Below are positions 8,622-20,306 of a stretch of DNA of 64,000 nt, piece after piece. This stretch comes from Affinundibacterium flavidum. GTDB lineage: Bacteria; Pseudomonadota; Gammaproteobacteria; Burkholderiales; Burkholderiaceae_D. The position numbers were made by a program, and so were the translations under genes. The stretch spans positions 62,001 through 126,000 of the forward strand of contig NZ_JACOGA010000002.1 in NCBI RefSeq assembly GCF_014284175.1, given 5' to 3'. Numbering within the stretch: the first letter of the stretch is position 1; each line of letters opens with the position of its first letter. The notes beneath the pieces were generated by a model. The model saw nothing but the letters and a program-made list of their open reading frames with translations, was not told the DNA's origin and did no database searches.

Positions 8622-9230
8622 TTATTCGGGTAAAGTCTCTTTAAACGATGGCCGCTCCGCCAACTTATCAGCCAACTTTGCCAGATTCGGGTATTCTTCG
8701 CGCCACGCGATGGCCGGAAAACGGAATGCCAACCAACCCAGGCAACACGCCACACTAATATCTGCTAGCGTCAAATGATTGCTAACGCAAAAAGCAGACT
8801 CACCCAAACCTTGTGACATCGCCTTTAAACCTGCATTCACTTTATCCATCTGACGATTCACCCAAGCTTCGCTCTGAATCGCCTGATCACGCATAGTACG
8901 CTCCAAACGCACCAATACAGCGGCGTCTAAAATACCATCTGCTAATGCCTCCCAACTTTTCACTTCAGCACGTTCGCGACCATGCGGCGGAATCAATTTG
9001 CCGACCGGTGTTAGAGTGTCCAGATATTCAACGATCACACGTGAATCAAACATCGCACCGCCATCCTCCATCAAAAGGCAAGGTATCTTGCCCAAAGGAT
9101 TCGATTGCTGGATCGTGGTCTCAGGTGCCCACACATTATCAAGGATTAAGGCGTAATCCAGCTTTTTCTCCGCCATCACAACGCGGACTTTTCTAACGTA
9201 AGGACTGGTAAGGGAGCCAATGAGTTTCAT
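8622..9230 (-). CDS. glutathione S-transferase family protein
   Basis: A 202-residue protein with an N-terminal thioredoxin-like GST domain beginning MKLIGSLTSPYVRKVRVVM. The Ser in TSPYVRK is in the place of the family's catalytic Ser, and GKIPCLLMEDG supplies the cis-Pro, followed by FDSRVIVEYLD. A C-terminal all-helical domain contains LTLADISVACCLGWLAFRFP. Such bacterial proteins resemble stress-linked or detoxifying GSTs; the substrate cannot be told. The ATG at 9230 is preferred because the fold starts there; an upstream TTG at 9257 would add nine residues. Monocistronic, divergent from purB. Confidence 0.88.
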   Translation of the reverse strand: MKLIGSLTSPYVRKVRVVMAEKKLDYALILDNVWAPETTIQQSNPLGKIPCLLMEDGGAMFDSRVIVEYLDTLTPVGKLIPPHGRERAEVKSWEALADGILDAAVLVRLERTMRDQAIQSEAWVNRQMDKVNAGLKAMSQGLGESAFCVSNHLTLADISVACCLGWLAFRFPAIAWREEYPNLAKLADKLAERPSFKETLPE

Positions 9231-11138
<1,908 letters not shown>

Positions 11139-11146
11139 TCGTACGT

Positions 11147-11227
11147 TCAAGATGCATCGGTAAATCTGCCGATGCATCTTGAAAAAATGGGCGCCAGAGA
11201 CTTAGTTTCTGGTGCCCATTTTGTTTT
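11147..11227 (+). terminator. two successive hairpins after purB
   Basis: The first is a perfect 14-bp stem (11147-11160 with 11169-11182, loop TAAATCTG) that lacks a T-run. The second, AAATGGGCGCCAGA-type stem at 11185-11223 with one G-T pair, is followed by TTTTGTTTTC and is the likely intrinsic terminator. Confidence 0.75.
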
Positions 11228-11363
11228 CTAAAATTAGCATTCTGGTTAGATTCTCAGCCTCAATTGCAGGAGTCGGCTATCAATTCAAGCCGGTTCAAGC
11301 AGACTTCGATTTTTTTTGCTATATTAGTCCTACTTCGAACTAATTTCCATTTTAGGAACTTTT

Positions 11364-11903
11364 ATGCAACGCTATTCCACTACTAGTATCGTCTTGCATT
11401 GGCTCATCGCACTCTTGATCGTCGCTACATTTGCCATGGGATGGTATATGACCGACTTAAAAATCAGCCCCACCAAACTGAAACTGTATTCATGGCATAA
11501 GTGGTTAGGAGTCAGTATTTTCGGATTAGTTGCATTGCGCCTGTTAATTCGTTTAATAAAAGGTGCACCTGCATATCCAGACACAATGCAAACCTGGGAA
11601 AAACAGCTGGCGAATGCGATGCACGGCATGCTGTACGTACTGATGATAACCGTTCCCCTCTCAGGCTATCTGTACACCTATGCAGCGGGATTCCCGGTGG
11701 TGTATCTAGGCTTGATCGAATTACCCGCATTCATCGACCCTCATCCAGAGTGGAAAGAAGGCCTGAAAGAATTGCATGAAATGCTGACGACAGGGATGTT
11801 GATACTAGTCGGATTACATTTTGCAGCAGCACTCAAACATCACTTGATTAACAAAGATGGCATATTGCAACGCATGTTGCCTGCGCCTTTCAACAAGGAG
11901 TAA
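11364..11903 (+). CDS. cytochrome b561 family protein
   Basis: A 179-residue membrane protein with four hydrophobic segments (about residues 8-28, 47-65, 88-106 and 143-160). Histidines placed for two haem b groups are visible: His12 in VLHWLIA, His45 in WHKWLG, His87 in AMHGML and His152 in LHFAAALKHH. The family moves electrons across the inner membrane between quinol and periplasmic partners. It is followed after 2 bp by a YceI gene and then a second one, a common pairing suggesting work with an isoprenoid-like ligand carrier. The short upstream region has no obvious operator. Confidence 0.9.
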   Translation: MQRYSTTSIVLHWLIALLIVATFAMGWYMTDLKISPTKLKLYSWHKWLGVSIFGLVALRLLIRLIKGAPAYPDTMQTWEKQLANAMHGMLYVLMITVPLSGYLYTYAAGFPVVYLGLIELPAFIDPHPEWKEGLKELHEMLTTGMLILVGLHFAAALKHHLINKDGILQRMLPAPFNKE

Positions 11904-11905
11904 AC

Positions 11906-12502
11906 ATGTTTTCTATCGCAAATTTAAATGCTAGCACCAAACTCGGCAAAGACATCAGCAAGCACCTTCTGATTGCTGCAGCGGTTTGTGCATCTGGCAG
12001 TATATTGGCGGCCAATCTCAATGTCGACAATGGCAAAAGCAGCGTGCACGCGGTCTTTAAACAGATGGAAGTTCCTGTACAAGCCAAGTTTAAAAAGTTC
12101 CAAGCCACGATTGATTACAACGCCGCCAAACCTGAGCTATCTACAGCCAAAGTCGATATCGATGTCAGTAGCATCGACTTGCCTGCGCCTGAATACAATC
12201 AAGAAGTGCTGAAAAAAGAATGGTTCAACGCTGCGCAATTCGCTAAAGCTAGCTTCGTTTCGACATCAATGAAATCACTCGGTGCTGGCAAATTAGATGT
12301 CAGTGGAAATTTAAGTATCAAGGGAAAAACTATCGCAGTGCGCTTCCCTTTACAAATCAAAACAGAAGGTAAAGCACTCAGTTTTGAAGGCAATTTACCT
12401 ATCAAGCGCCTGCAATTTAATATCGGTGAAGGTGAATGGAAAGATACCAGCATGGTCGCCGATGAAGTCGTCATTCAATTTAAAGTAGTCACCAACCCGT
12501 AA
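11906..12502 (+). CDS. YceI family periplasmic protein (first copy)
   Basis: A 198-residue protein with an N-terminal hydrophobic segment (about residues 20-35, LLIAAAVCASGSILAA) that looks like a signal peptide after a charged leader. A YceI-like beta-barrel lipocalin fold follows (NVDNGKSSVHAVFKQMEVPVQ, FNAAQFAKASFVST, INLSIKG-type strand). YceI proteins bind long polyprenyl-like lipids in the periplasm. It overlaps the cytochrome b561 unit closely (2-bp gap), indicating one operon. It differs clearly from the next YceI gene, so the two may bind different ligands. Confidence 0.85.
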   Translation: MFSIANLNASTKLGKDISKHLLIAAAVCASGSILAANLNVDNGKSSVHAVFKQMEVPVQAKFKKFQATIDYNAAKPELSTAKVDIDVSSIDLPAPEYNQEVLKKEWFNAAQFAKASFVSTSMKSLGAGKLDVSGNLSIKGKTIAVRFPLQIKTEGKALSFEGNLPIKRLQFNIGEGEWKDTSMVADEVVIQFKVVTNP

Positions 12503-12523
12503 TTCTTATTTAGGAGCTTCACC

Positions 12524-13093
12524 ATGAAATTAAATCATTTTTTTGCTATCGCTTTATTCGCTGTTGCAGCACCAAGCTTTGCTCAAACTTACAAAGTCGA
12601 TTCCAGACATACCTATCCAAGTTTTGAAGCAGATCACAAAGGGATTTCCGTCTGGCGTGGCAAGTTCACCAAAACCGAAGGCACGATCACGCTGGATCGC
12701 GCCGCGAAAACTGGCACCATGAACATTACTATCGATGCAAACTCTCTCGACTTTGGTTTGCCTGCTATGAACGATCATGCTAAAAATAAAGATATGTTCA
12801 ATGTACCGCAATTTCCGACGATTACTTATGTTGGCAAATCCATGAAATTTGATGGCGATAAATTGGTTGCAGTCGAAGGCGAATTAACTTTATTGGGCGT
12901 GACCAAACCAGTTAATTTAACTATCAACAAATTCAAGTGCATTGAAGACGCGATGACTAAGCGCGAAACTTGTGGTGCGGATGCCAGCGCAGAATTTAAG
13001 CGTAGTGATTTCGGTATGAATTTCGCGCTGAACTGGGGTTTTTCTCCTGACGTAAAATTAGCAATTCAAGTCGAAGCAGCCAAAACAAATTAA
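12524..13093 (+). CDS. YceI family periplasmic protein (second copy)
   Basis: A 189-residue protein with a classical signal peptide (residues 1-20, ending PSFAQ) and the YceI barrel: YKVDSRHTYPSFEADHKGIS, LDFGLPAMNDHAKNKDMFNV, FPTITYVGKSMKF, GELTLLGVTKPVNLTI. A pair of cysteines in CIEDAMTKRETC may form a disulfide. The likely role is binding a polyprenyl-type lipid in the periplasm. It is 21 bp downstream of the first YceI gene in the b561-yceI-yceI operon and has a good AGGAG before its ATG. Confidence 0.92.
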   Translation: MKLNHFFAIALFAVAAPSFAQTYKVDSRHTYPSFEADHKGISVWRGKFTKTEGTITLDRAAKTGTMNITIDANSLDFGLPAMNDHAKNKDMFNVPQFPTITYVGKSMKFDGDKLVAVEGELTLLGVTKPVNLTINKFKCIEDAMTKRETCGADASAEFKRSDFGMNFALNWGFSPDVKLAIQVEAAKTN

Positions 13094-13169
13094 TCTTTTC
13101 AAGAGTAACGATTGCAGATTGGAATCGACCTCAAGTAGAGCATTCCAATCGCAATCAACACTAATCTCC

Positions 13170-13604
13170 ATGCTAGAAAAACGTTACTTACGCAGCATAC
13201 GTCTGTTATCAGAATGCATGCAGCTTTTCGAAAAAGCCTCCGCGAAGCGTGTGCGGGCAAAGGGATTTACTGAGTCTCAATTCGATATCATCGCGACCTT
13301 AGGCAATACCCCTGGGATGACCTGCAAAGAACTCGGAGAAAAGACCTTGATCACCAAAGGCACCTTAACCGGCGTCTTAGATCGTCTGGAAAGCAAGGGC
13401 TTGATTCAACGAGAACGCGGTGAAGATAGACGTCAATTATTTATCAAATTAACTGCAGTAGGTGAAGCACGCTTTAATGAAGCCTTTCCAGAAATTGTCA
13501 GCCAAGGTCGCAACACCTTTCGCGACTACAAGCAAGAAGATTTTGAAGCACTGGAAGCTCAACTACTTAAGCTCAAAAACACCTTGAGCAACGACGCATC
13601 CTAG
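13170..13604 (+). CDS. MarR family transcriptional regulator
   Basis: A 144-residue winged-helix regulator. The MarR pattern is clear: FTESQFDIIATLGNTPGMTCKEL (helices 2-3, quoted in part), KTLITKGTLTGVLDRLESKGL as the recognition helix, and the wing ERGEDRRQLFIKLT. MarR dimers bind palindromes and release DNA on binding a small ligand or on thiol oxidation. The ATG at 13170 is favoured over a TTG at 13119, which adds 17 low-complexity residues. It lies 76 bp after the second YceI gene on the same strand and may regulate that operon; this is inference. Confidence 0.85.
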   Translation: MLEKRYLRSIRLLSECMQLFEKASAKRVRAKGFTESQFDIIATLGNTPGMTCKELGEKTLITKGTLTGVLDRLESKGLIQRERGEDRRQLFIKLTAVGEARFNEAFPEIVSQGRNTFRDYKQEDFEALEAQLLKLKNTLSNDAS

Positions 13605-13622
13605 ACCGCTTACTTTTTTCTA

Positions 13623-13684
13623 GCTTACTTCTTACTAGCTTACTTACTAACTTACTTACTTACTTACTAACTTACTTACTAGCT
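13623..13684. repeat. degenerate tetranucleotide repeat (CTTA/ACTT)
   Basis: About 60 bp made of TTAC/CTTA-type units (for example ACTTACTTACTTACT), interrupted by TAG. It is non-coding, between the MarR stop and the terminator, and may vary in length by slippage, but it sits downstream of genes rather than in a promoter. Confidence 0.7.
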
Positions 13685-13750
13685 CGGGTACTAGCTTAGG
13701 GTAAGTTTAGGCAAAGCTTTGACGTGATTTAAAAGTCTGACCAAACAGGA

Positions 13751-13801
13751 AAAAAGGGCAATAAAAAAGACGAATCATCCGTCTTTTTTATTGCCCTTTT
13801 T
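13751..13801. terminator. bidirectional terminator between marR-like gene and secA
   Basis: A perfect 22-bp stem (13751-13772 with 13780-13801), loop AATCATC. A-tract on one side and T-tract on the other allow it to end both the plus-strand MarR transcript and the minus-strand secA transcript. Confidence 0.85.
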
Positions 13802-13862
13802 CACCTGAAGCACAAGTAATCTTATTTGATCTTAAGTGCTTAAGATCTTAAGTCCTTGACAC

Positions 13863-16625
13863 TTAGGCCAACTTGCCATGGCATTGTTTGTACTTCTTGC
13901 CGCTACCACAAGGGCACGCATCATTACGTCCAATTTTCCAACCTTGCTCGACAGTGGGAGTTTGCTCATTAGCCACGACAGGGCTTGGTGCCAACATTTC
14001 TTCCGGAGAAGCATTTGCATCAAATTCTGCGTGCTGGTAATGCACGTTTTCGACTTGTGTTTGCGCCATTTGCTGCTCCGCCGCTTCAATCTCTTCACGT
14101 GATTGAATCCGTACAGTAACAACAATACGCACCACTTCGTTTTTGATTTGATCCAACATTTGACCAAACAACTCGAAAGCTTCACGTTTGTATTCTTGCT
14201 TAGGATTTTTCTGTGCGTAACCACGCAAATGTATACCTTGGCGCAAATGATCTAAAGCTGCCAGATGTTCGCGCCAGTGATTATCGATACTTTGCAACAT
14301 CACACTGCGCTCAAAGCCTGCGAAGGCATCTTTACCAACGACATCCAACTTCGCGTCATACTCTGCTTTCGCTGCAGCAACAACACGTTCAAGAATATCT
14401 TCGTCAGTTAAATTTTTCTCAGTTTCGAGCAAGCCTACCAAGTCCAGATCCAACGACCATTCGCCAGCCAATACAGCTTGCAAACCTGGTAAATCCCACT
14501 GTTCTTCAACCGTTTCTTGCGGCACATATTGACGCACCAAATCATGGAACATACCGTCACGCAAAGATGCAATCATTTCTGACATGTCATGCGCTTCGAG
14601 CAATTCATTACGCTGTTGGTAAATCACTTTACGCTGATCATTCGCAACGTCATCGTATTCAAGCAATTGCTTACGAATATCGAAGTTACGCGCTTCCACT
14701 TTACGTTGTGCAGATTCAATCGAACGGCTGACAATGCCAGCTTCAATTGGCTCGCCTTCTGGCATTTTCAATCTATCCATAATCGCACGTACGCGATCGC
14801 CTGCAAAAATTCGCAGCAATGCGTCATCCAAAGACAGATAGAAACGGGATGAACCTGGATCACCCTGACGACCAGAACGACCACGCAATTGATTATCAAC
14901 GCGACGCGATTCATGACGTTCAGTACCAACGATATGCAGACCACCGGCAGCAACTACCTGATCATGCAAAGACTGCCACTCATCACGTAATTTTTGCGAT
15001 TGCTTTTGTTTTTCAGCATCCGACAAAGTTTCTGATGCTTCGATCAACTGCACTTGTTTCGCAACATTGCCACCCAAGACTATATCGGTACCACGACCGG
15101 CCATATTGGTCGCAATCGTGATCGCTTTTGGACGTCCTGCCTGCGCAATAATTTCTGCTTCACGTGCATGTTGTTTTGCATTCAAAACATTATGCGGCAA
15201 CTTTGCTTTGTCTAAGATGCCAGACAATAACTCAGAATTTTCAATCGAGGTTGTACCCACCAAGACAGGCTGACCACGTTCATAGCAATCCTGAATGTCC
15301 TTTAACATCGCGCCGTATTTTTCCTCAGCGGATTTGTAAACCTGATCTTGTCTATCTTTACGTGCTGATGGACGATTCGGTGGAATCACGACGGTTTCGA
15401 GATTGTAAATCTCTTGGAACTCGTAAGCTTCTGTATCCGCGGTACCCGTCATACCAGACAAGCGCGTGTACATACGGAAGTAATTTTGGAAGGTAATCGA
15501 TGCCAAAGTTTGGTTTTCGTTTTGAATACGAACACCTTCTTTTGCTTCCACCGCTTGATGCAAACCATCAGACCAACGACGACCAGTCATCATACGGCCA
15601 GTAAATTCATCGACGATCACGATTTCATCATCTAACACGACGTAATGCTGATCTTTGAAATACAAAGCATGCGCGCGCAAGGCAGCATACAAATGATGTA
15701 CCAAAGAGATATTCGCTGCATCGTACAAGGACGCGCCCTCTGGCAATAATCCCATTTGCGTCAGAATACGCTCGGCTTTGTCGTGACCTGCTTCAGTCAA
15801 CAAAACCTGATGTGATTTTTCATCTTTCGTGTAATCACCTGGTACTTCAACTACGCCTTTGCCATCCGGTGTTTCTTCACCGATTTGCAAAGTCAACAGC
15901 TTAGGTACTTCATTAATTTTGTAGTACAGCTCGGTATGATTTTCTGCCTGACCAGAGATAATCAACGGGGTACGTGCTTCATCGATCAAAATCGAATCGA
16001 CTTCATCCACTACAGCGAAATTCAAAGTACGCTGTACGCGATCTTTGGCTTCATACACCATGTTATCGCGCAGATAATCGAAACCAAACTCATTATTCGT
16101 GCCGTAAGTTACATCTGAAGCGTAAGCAACTTGTTTCGCATCGTGTTCTAACTGCGACAAGTTAACACCTGTCGTCAAACCTAACCAGCCATACAACTGT
16201 CCCATTTGGTCCGCATCACGTTGTGCCAGGTAATCATTCACCGTGACCACATGCACGCCTTTGGCAGACAAAGCATTTAAATAGATAGGCAAAGTCGCCA
16301 TTAAGGTTTTACCTTCACCCGTACCCATCTCGGCGATTTTACCGAAATGCAAAGCCATACCACCTATCATCTGCACATCGAAATGACGCATTTTCAACAC
16401 GCGCTTACTCGCTTCCCGGCAAACGGCAAAGGCTTCTGGCAACAGGGCATCCAAGGTTTCCCCCTTCGCCAGACGTTCTTTAAATTCTGGCGTTTTCGCC
16501 TTAAGTTGATCGTCCGACAAAGTTTCATACTTTGGCTCTAAGGCGTTGATTTCACGCACAATTTTTTGGTATTGTTTCAAGAGCCTTTGATTGCGGCTAC
16601 CGAATATTTTGGTCAGAAATGACAT
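13863..16625 (-). CDS. secA: preprotein translocase ATPase SecA
   Basis: A 920-residue SecA, the motor that pushes unfolded preproteins through SecYEG. The N-terminus [18 protein letters not shown] is typical. Walker A lies in [11 protein letters not shown] and Walker B/DEAD-type in [16 protein letters not shown]. Helicase motifs follow as [10 protein letters not shown] and [13 protein letters not shown]. The C-terminal zinc finger [17 protein letters not shown] binds SecB and phospholipid. The ATG at 16625 matches the family; 21 upstream in-frame residues are not expected. It is separated from the M23 gene by about 320 bp. No secM-like arrest gene is seen upstream. Confidence 0.97.
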   Translation of the reverse strand: MSFLTKIFGSRNQRLLKQYQKIVREINALEPKYETLSDDQLKAKTPEFKERLAKGETLDALLPEAFAVCREASKRVLKMRHFDVQMIGGMALHFGKIAEMGTGEGKTLMATLPIYLNALSAKGVHVVTVNDYLAQRDADQMGQLYGWLGLTTGVNLSQLEHDAKQVAYASDVTYGTNNEFGFDYLRDNMVYEAKDRVQRTLNFAVVDEVDSILIDEARTPLIISGQAENHTELYYKINEVPKLLTLQIGEETPDGKGVVEVPGDYTKDEKSHQVLLTEAGHDKAERILTQMGLLPEGASLYDAANISLVHHLYAALRAHALYFKDQHYVVLDDEIVIVDEFTGRMMTGRRWSDGLHQAVEAKEGVRIQNENQTLASITFQNYFRMYTRLSGMTGTADTEAYEFQEIYNLETVVIPPNRPSARKDRQDQVYKSAEEKYGAMLKDIQDCYERGQPVLVGTTSIENSELLSGILDKAKLPHNVLNAKQHAREAEIIAQAGRPKAITIATNMAGRGTDIVLGGNVAKQVQLIEASETLSDAEKQKQSQKLRDEWQSLHDQVVAAGGLHIVGTERHESRRVDNQLRGRSGRQGDPGSSRFYLSLDDALLRIFAGDRVRAIMDRLKMPEGEPIEAGIVSRSIESAQRKVEARNFDIRKQLLEYDDVANDQRKVIYQQRNELLEAHDMSEMIASLRDGMFHDLVRQYVPQETVEEQWDLPGLQAVLAGEWSLDLDLVGLLETEKNLTDEDILERVVAAAKAEYDAKLDVVGKDAFAGFERSVMLQSIDNHWREHLAALDHLRQGIHLRGYAQKNPKQEYKREAFELFGQMLDQIKNEVVRIVVTVRIQSREEIEAAEQQMAQTQVENVHYQHAEFDANASPEEMLAPSPVVANEQTPTVEQGWKIGRNDACPCGSGKKYKQCHGKLA

Positions 16626-16944
16626 GCTAGTAGTGAGTATGGTGGGTGTAGGTTCTAAAACGCTGCAATAAAACAAAAAATGCAGCAAATATGCTTAACT
16701 TTTAATTTTAACATGGCTCACCTAGCTTTCCAGAATTTCTGCTGTCAAAGGAGGGAAGTTTGAATGGGAGGTGGTGGCAAATCCGACAAATTCAAGCAAA
16801 ATCAAACGATTTGTCAAAAAATAATATATTTATCAGTCTAATTAAATTTTAATTAATTCTTTTCAATTGTTTTTTGATGAGCTTTTTTGAGTGATTTGCA
16901 CGAATCGCAAACAAGCAAAGGCTGGCTCGCCACTTAAATTTGTA
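16626..16944. other. intergenic region upstream of secA
   Basis: About 320 bp, A/T-rich, between two minus-strand genes. It should hold the secA promoter and the end of the M23 transcript. No strong hairpin or operator was recognised. Confidence 0.4.
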
Positions 16945-17916
16945 TTAGCGAACCAAACTTGCCAATTTAGAGACATCTGCACCTTCACTGCCTGCATTCA
17001 AGAATTTGTGAGGATTTTGTGCCACGCCTTTGATTCGCACTTCAAAGTGCAAATGCGCCCCAGTTGAGCGTCCGGTTGAGCCTATATTTGCCACATGCTG
17101 ACCACGTTTGACGATGTCACCTACTTTGGCGAACAATTTAGAAGCGTGAGCATAGCGGGTCATCATATCGCCGCCATGGTCGATTTCCAGCATATTCCCA
17201 AATTCAGGATGATATTCAGCTGCAACTACCACACCTCCTGCAGCAGCGACGATAGGCGTACCATTTGGCGCTGAAAAATCCAAGCCTTCATGAAATGCAG
17301 TGCGTCCCGAAAAAGGGTCGAGACGACGTCCGAAGGTTGAAGCGTTATAACCCACATTCACAGGAACAATCGTAGGCAACAATTTAGCCTGCAACTTAAA
17401 GCTCATTAACTTGGATTCAACGACATTCAAGTAATCAGAGCGATAACTAAGATCTTTGGAAAGTGCATCAAGCGAAGCTTGAAAATCCTGGATATTTAAA
17501 TCTGACTTGGCAACATCAGCGAGTACCTCCGCACCACCACGTCCAGGAGCCTCTTTAAAATTAAACTCTTCCGGTTTCACCCCAGCCAATCCTTGCACCC
17601 GCTCACCTAATGCATCGAGACGAATCAATTGCGCCTGCATTTCTCCGACTTTAACAGCCATAGCTGCTAGATTTTCTTTTAGATATTTTTCGTTGCCGCC
17701 AGCACCTGCTATATTCGAACTCAGCATAGACGCAGGTAGAATACTTTTCATAACGCCTGAGTCACCGCCAGCAAATCGTGCCAGTACATTGATGAGCAAG
17801 AATGAAACCAATAAAGCCAAGATAGCAAACAGCGAAACGAAGCTAATCAAGTGTTTAGATGACAAAGTCAGCGACTTTGCCTGGGTCAAACGTGAATGCA
17901 TAATGATAATTTGCAT
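16945..17916 (-). CDS. M23 family metallopeptidase, membrane anchored
   Basis: A 323-residue protein with one N-terminal membrane segment (about residues 24-45, ISFVSLFAILALLVSFLLI) and a coiled middle part. The C-terminal LytM/M23 domain has the zinc ligands visible in HEGLDFSAPNG and HLHFEVRIKG, with RYAHAS between. Such proteins cleave peptidoglycan cross-bridges or, when degenerate, activate amidases; here the HxH and His/Asp set looks complete, so it is probably active in the periplasm. The start is supported by GGAGG about 9 bases upstream. It lies near secA and the division cluster, as in other Burkholderiales. Confidence 0.92.
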   Translation of the reverse strand: MQIIIMHSRLTQAKSLTLSSKHLISFVSLFAILALLVSFLLINVLARFAGGDSGVMKSILPASMLSSNIAGAGGNEKYLKENLAAMAVKVGEMQAQLIRLDALGERVQGLAGVKPEEFNFKEAPGRGGAEVLADVAKSDLNIQDFQASLDALSKDLSYRSDYLNVVESKLMSFKLQAKLLPTIVPVNVGYNASTFGRRLDPFSGRTAFHEGLDFSAPNGTPIVAAAGGVVVAAEYHPEFGNMLEIDHGGDMMTRYAHASKLFAKVGDIVKRGQHVANIGSTGRSTGAHLHFEVRIKGVAQNPHKFLNAGSEGADVSKLASLVR

Positions 17917-17943
17917 TAACTGTTTCCTCCGTGATCAACAAGA

Positions 17944-18462
17944 ATGAAATATGGTAATGTGCTGAATATGCAATCACCTCACCCAACTTACCGATTAAAT
18001 GTCAAACGTGGCAAAAAGATGGCTCAGACCACTGAGATAGCGTCATTTTTACGGCACAACGACAAACTATCTCCACTTTTACCAACAGTTAAGCGAAATA
18101 TTTCGCTACAAAAAGAATGCAGAACAGCTCTGCCTGCGATCTTCGATGGCTGCGAGGTTTTGAACCTCAATGACGACCAGTTAGTGATGTCGACGCCAAA
18201 TGCCTCGATAGCCGCAAAATTGAAACAACAATTGCCAAAATTGCAGGCACACTTGCAACAACGAGGTTGGCAGATTAACGCAATCAAGATCAAAGTACAA
18301 GTCAAGCGCGCAGTCGAGAAACCAGAACCTATCAAACAGGCAATATTGACGGGTTCTGCGCTCAACGCATTTAAGGATTTGGAAACACATTTAGAGGCGA
18401 CGCCTCAAAATGAAGGGCTGAAGGCAGCACTTAGCCGCCTATTAAGCCGCAACCAGGCTTAG
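17944..18462 (+). CDS. DUF721 / DciA-like protein
   Basis: A 172-residue protein with a DUF721-type core of about 90 residues (LLPTVKRNISLQKECRTALPAI, then GCEVLNLNDDQLVMSTPNASIAAKLKQQL). This is the KH-like region of DciA, the loader of the replicative helicase DnaB in bacteria lacking DnaC. The first part is basic. ATGs at 17944 and 17968 are both possible starts. It is the only plus-strand gene in this 24-kb stretch and faces lpxC convergently. Family membership is likely; the helicase-loading role is inferred from the family. Confidence 0.7.
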   Translation: MKYGNVLNMQSPHPTYRLNVKRGKKMAQTTEIASFLRHNDKLSPLLPTVKRNISLQKECRTALPAIFDGCEVLNLNDDQLVMSTPNASIAAKLKQQLPKLQAHLQQRGWQINAIKIKVQVKRAVEKPEPIKQAILTGSALNAFKDLETHLEATPQNEGLKAALSRLLSRNQA

Positions 18463-18544
18463 CCCTAATAGGAATTTCAAATTAACTAAATTTAAGTCGA
18501 AAATTGAAGAAATTAAGCAAAGATAGTCACATTTTATGCGATGC

Positions 18545-19480
18545 TTAATTCAAAGCCCATTCGCGTTCTTCTTGAAACGCGTAGGACTTTGGTGCGAATT
18601 TCACATCGTCAAAGGTGACGATCTCGTAAGCATCTGGTTGTGCCAATAAGACACGCAACAGCTGATTATTTAAACCGTGACCAGATTTATGCGCGGTGTA
18701 ACTGGCGAGAAATGGATGCCCGATCAAATATAAATCACCAATTGCATCCAAAATCTTATGTCGCACGAACTCATCATCAAAACGCAAACCATCGGCATTT
18801 AAGATGCGATATTCATCCATGACGATCGCATTTTCCAATGAACCACCGCGCGCCAAACCGATACCTCGCAACATTTCTACATCTTGCATAAAACCGAATG
18901 TGCGGGCTCGGGCAACGTCCTTCACATACGACACCTGTTCAAAATCGACTTCCGCAGTTTGATTCGTGCCGTCTACTGCAGGATGATTAAATTCGATAAA
19001 GAAGTGCAACTTGAAACCATCATAGGGATCAAGGCGTGCCCATTTTTCAGCCTTGCCAGTGCCTTCACGGATCTCGACTGATTTCAGCACTCGGATAAAT
19101 TTCTTCGCCGCAGCCTGTTCTTGCATACCGGCTTGCTGTAATAAATACACAAAGGAAGATGCGGAGCCATCCATGATAGGGATCTCTTCCGCACTGACAT
19201 CAATGTACAAATTATCGATACCCAATCCCGCACAAGCTGACAATAAATGCTCAACGGTAGAAACCTTGGCACCATCCTTAGTCAAAGTTGAAGCCATTTT
19301 AGTATCGCCAATGTTCAAGGCGGTGGCTGGGAATACCACATGTGGTTGTAAATCAACGCGGGTAAATATGATCCCCGTATCAACCGGAGCTGGACGCAGA
19401 GTCAAGATCACCTTGGTACCGGAATGCACACCGACACCAATAGTCTTGACTTCTTTTTGTATGGTTCTTTGCTTTAACAT
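18545..19480 (-). CDS. lpxC: UDP-3-O-acyl-N-acetylglucosamine deacetylase LpxC
   Basis: A 311-residue zinc amidase that catalyses the committed step of lipid A synthesis. Family motifs are [20 protein letters not shown] at the N-terminus, [17 protein letters not shown] with a zinc His, and [21 protein letters not shown] with a zinc His and Asp. [12 protein letters not shown] carries the catalytic His. Length is normal. It ends the conserved division/cell-wall region, as in many proteobacteria, though a peroxiredoxin gene separates it from ftsZ. FtsH proteolysis through the C-terminus is typical in some species and cannot be judged here. Confidence 0.97.
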   Translation of the reverse strand: MLKQRTIQKEVKTIGVGVHSGTKVILTLRPAPVDTGIIFTRVDLQPHVVFPATALNIGDTKMASTLTKDGAKVSTVEHLLSACAGLGIDNLYIDVSAEEIPIMDGSASSFVYLLQQAGMQEQAAAKKFIRVLKSVEIREGTGKAEKWARLDPYDGFKLHFFIEFNHPAVDGTNQTAEVDFEQVSYVKDVARARTFGFMQDVEMLRGIGLARGGSLENAIVMDEYRILNADGLRFDDEFVRHKILDAIGDLYLIGHPFLASYTAHKSGHGLNNQLLRVLLAQPDAYEIVTFDDVKFAPKSYAFQEEREWALN

Positions 19481-19606
19481 AGCGAGATTATAAATCGCAA
19501 AGCTATTTTGCGCAGAAGTTTAGAACTCATCATAAAAAATGCACATAAAAAATGCACATCAAGTTGATGCGCATTTCTCAATGCATACGACTACTTCTGT
19601 AGCAAA

Positions 19607-20113
19607 TTAAGCTAATTGTGCCAACATCGTTTCTGCATTAGAAACAGCGAAGTTGCCGCCCTCTTCTACATTCAAATTCTTTACCACGCCGTCAACGACG
19701 ACCATGGAATAACGCTGTGAACGAACGCCCATACCGAACTTACTGAAATCGGCATCGAGACCCAATGCTTTACTGAATGCAGCATTGCCATCGGCCATCA
19801 TACGCACAGTACCGGTCGCTTTTTGATCGCGGCCCCAAGCACCCATCACGAACGCATCGTTCACAGAAATGCACCAGATTTCATCAACGCCTTTTGCTTT
19901 TAAAGCGGCCGCATGTTCGACATAACCAGGAACATGTTTCGCGGAGCAAGTTGGTGTATAAGCGCCAGGCAAACCAAAAATCGCGATGGTTTTACCTTTA
20001 GTCAGTTCAGCTACGTCAAAAGTATTTGGGCCTAAAGAGCAGCCTTCGGATTCAACTTCGATAAATTCTGCCAGGCTACCTGCTGGTAATTTGTCACCAA
20101 TCTTGATGCTCAT
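19607..20113 (-). CDS. peroxiredoxin, Prx5 type
   Basis: A 168-residue atypical peroxiredoxin. The peroxidatic site is PGAYTPTCSAKHVPGY (Thr-x-x-Cys), followed by the Prx5 hallmark CISVNDAFVMGAWG and C-terminal YSMVVVDGVV. It reduces hydroperoxides using glutathione/glutaredoxin or thioredoxin. It lies between lpxC and ftsZ, an arrangement I recall from other Burkholderiales. A terminator separates it from ftsZ, so it probably has its own promoter. No fused glutaredoxin domain. Confidence 0.93.
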   Translation of the reverse strand: MSIKIGDKLPAGSLAEFIEVESEGCSLGPNTFDVAELTKGKTIAIFGLPGAYTPTCSAKHVPGYVEHAAALKAKGVDEIWCISVNDAFVMGAWGRDQKATGTVRMMADGNAAFSKALGLDADFSKFGMGVRSQRYSMVVVDGVVKNLNVEEGGNFAVSNAETMLAQLA

Positions 20114-20241
20114 AATGAACTCCCTAAAAATAGATACTTACAATGAAATGTCACTCGCCTAATCGCTTCGTTTAATTTGTATAAACCCTGCAATCAGCGA
20201 AGTGTGCAAGTATGCCTCAAACAAAAAAATCCTGCAGAAAG

Positions 20242-20271
20242 CAAAACGCCAGTCGTTTGACTGGCGTTTTG
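20242..20271 (-). terminator. intrinsic terminator downstream of ftsZ
   Basis: A perfect 13-bp stem CAAAACGCCAGTC (20242-20254) with GACTGGCGTTTTG (20259-20271). On the minus strand the T-run TTTTGCTTTC follows. It closes the large division/cell-wall transcript. Confidence 0.8.
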
Positions 20272-20306
20272 TTTGATCAAGATGCGACTAATTTTGCTTA
20301 CTAATT

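Noticed and set aside
13623..13684. Tandem repeats considered as a CRISPR array
   Set aside because: Units are 4 bp with no unique spacers; no cas gene is in the window. No CRISPR array was seen anywhere.
14213..16541. Many long plus-strand frames opposite secA
   Set aside because: They are antisense shadows of a highly conserved gene and have no family features.
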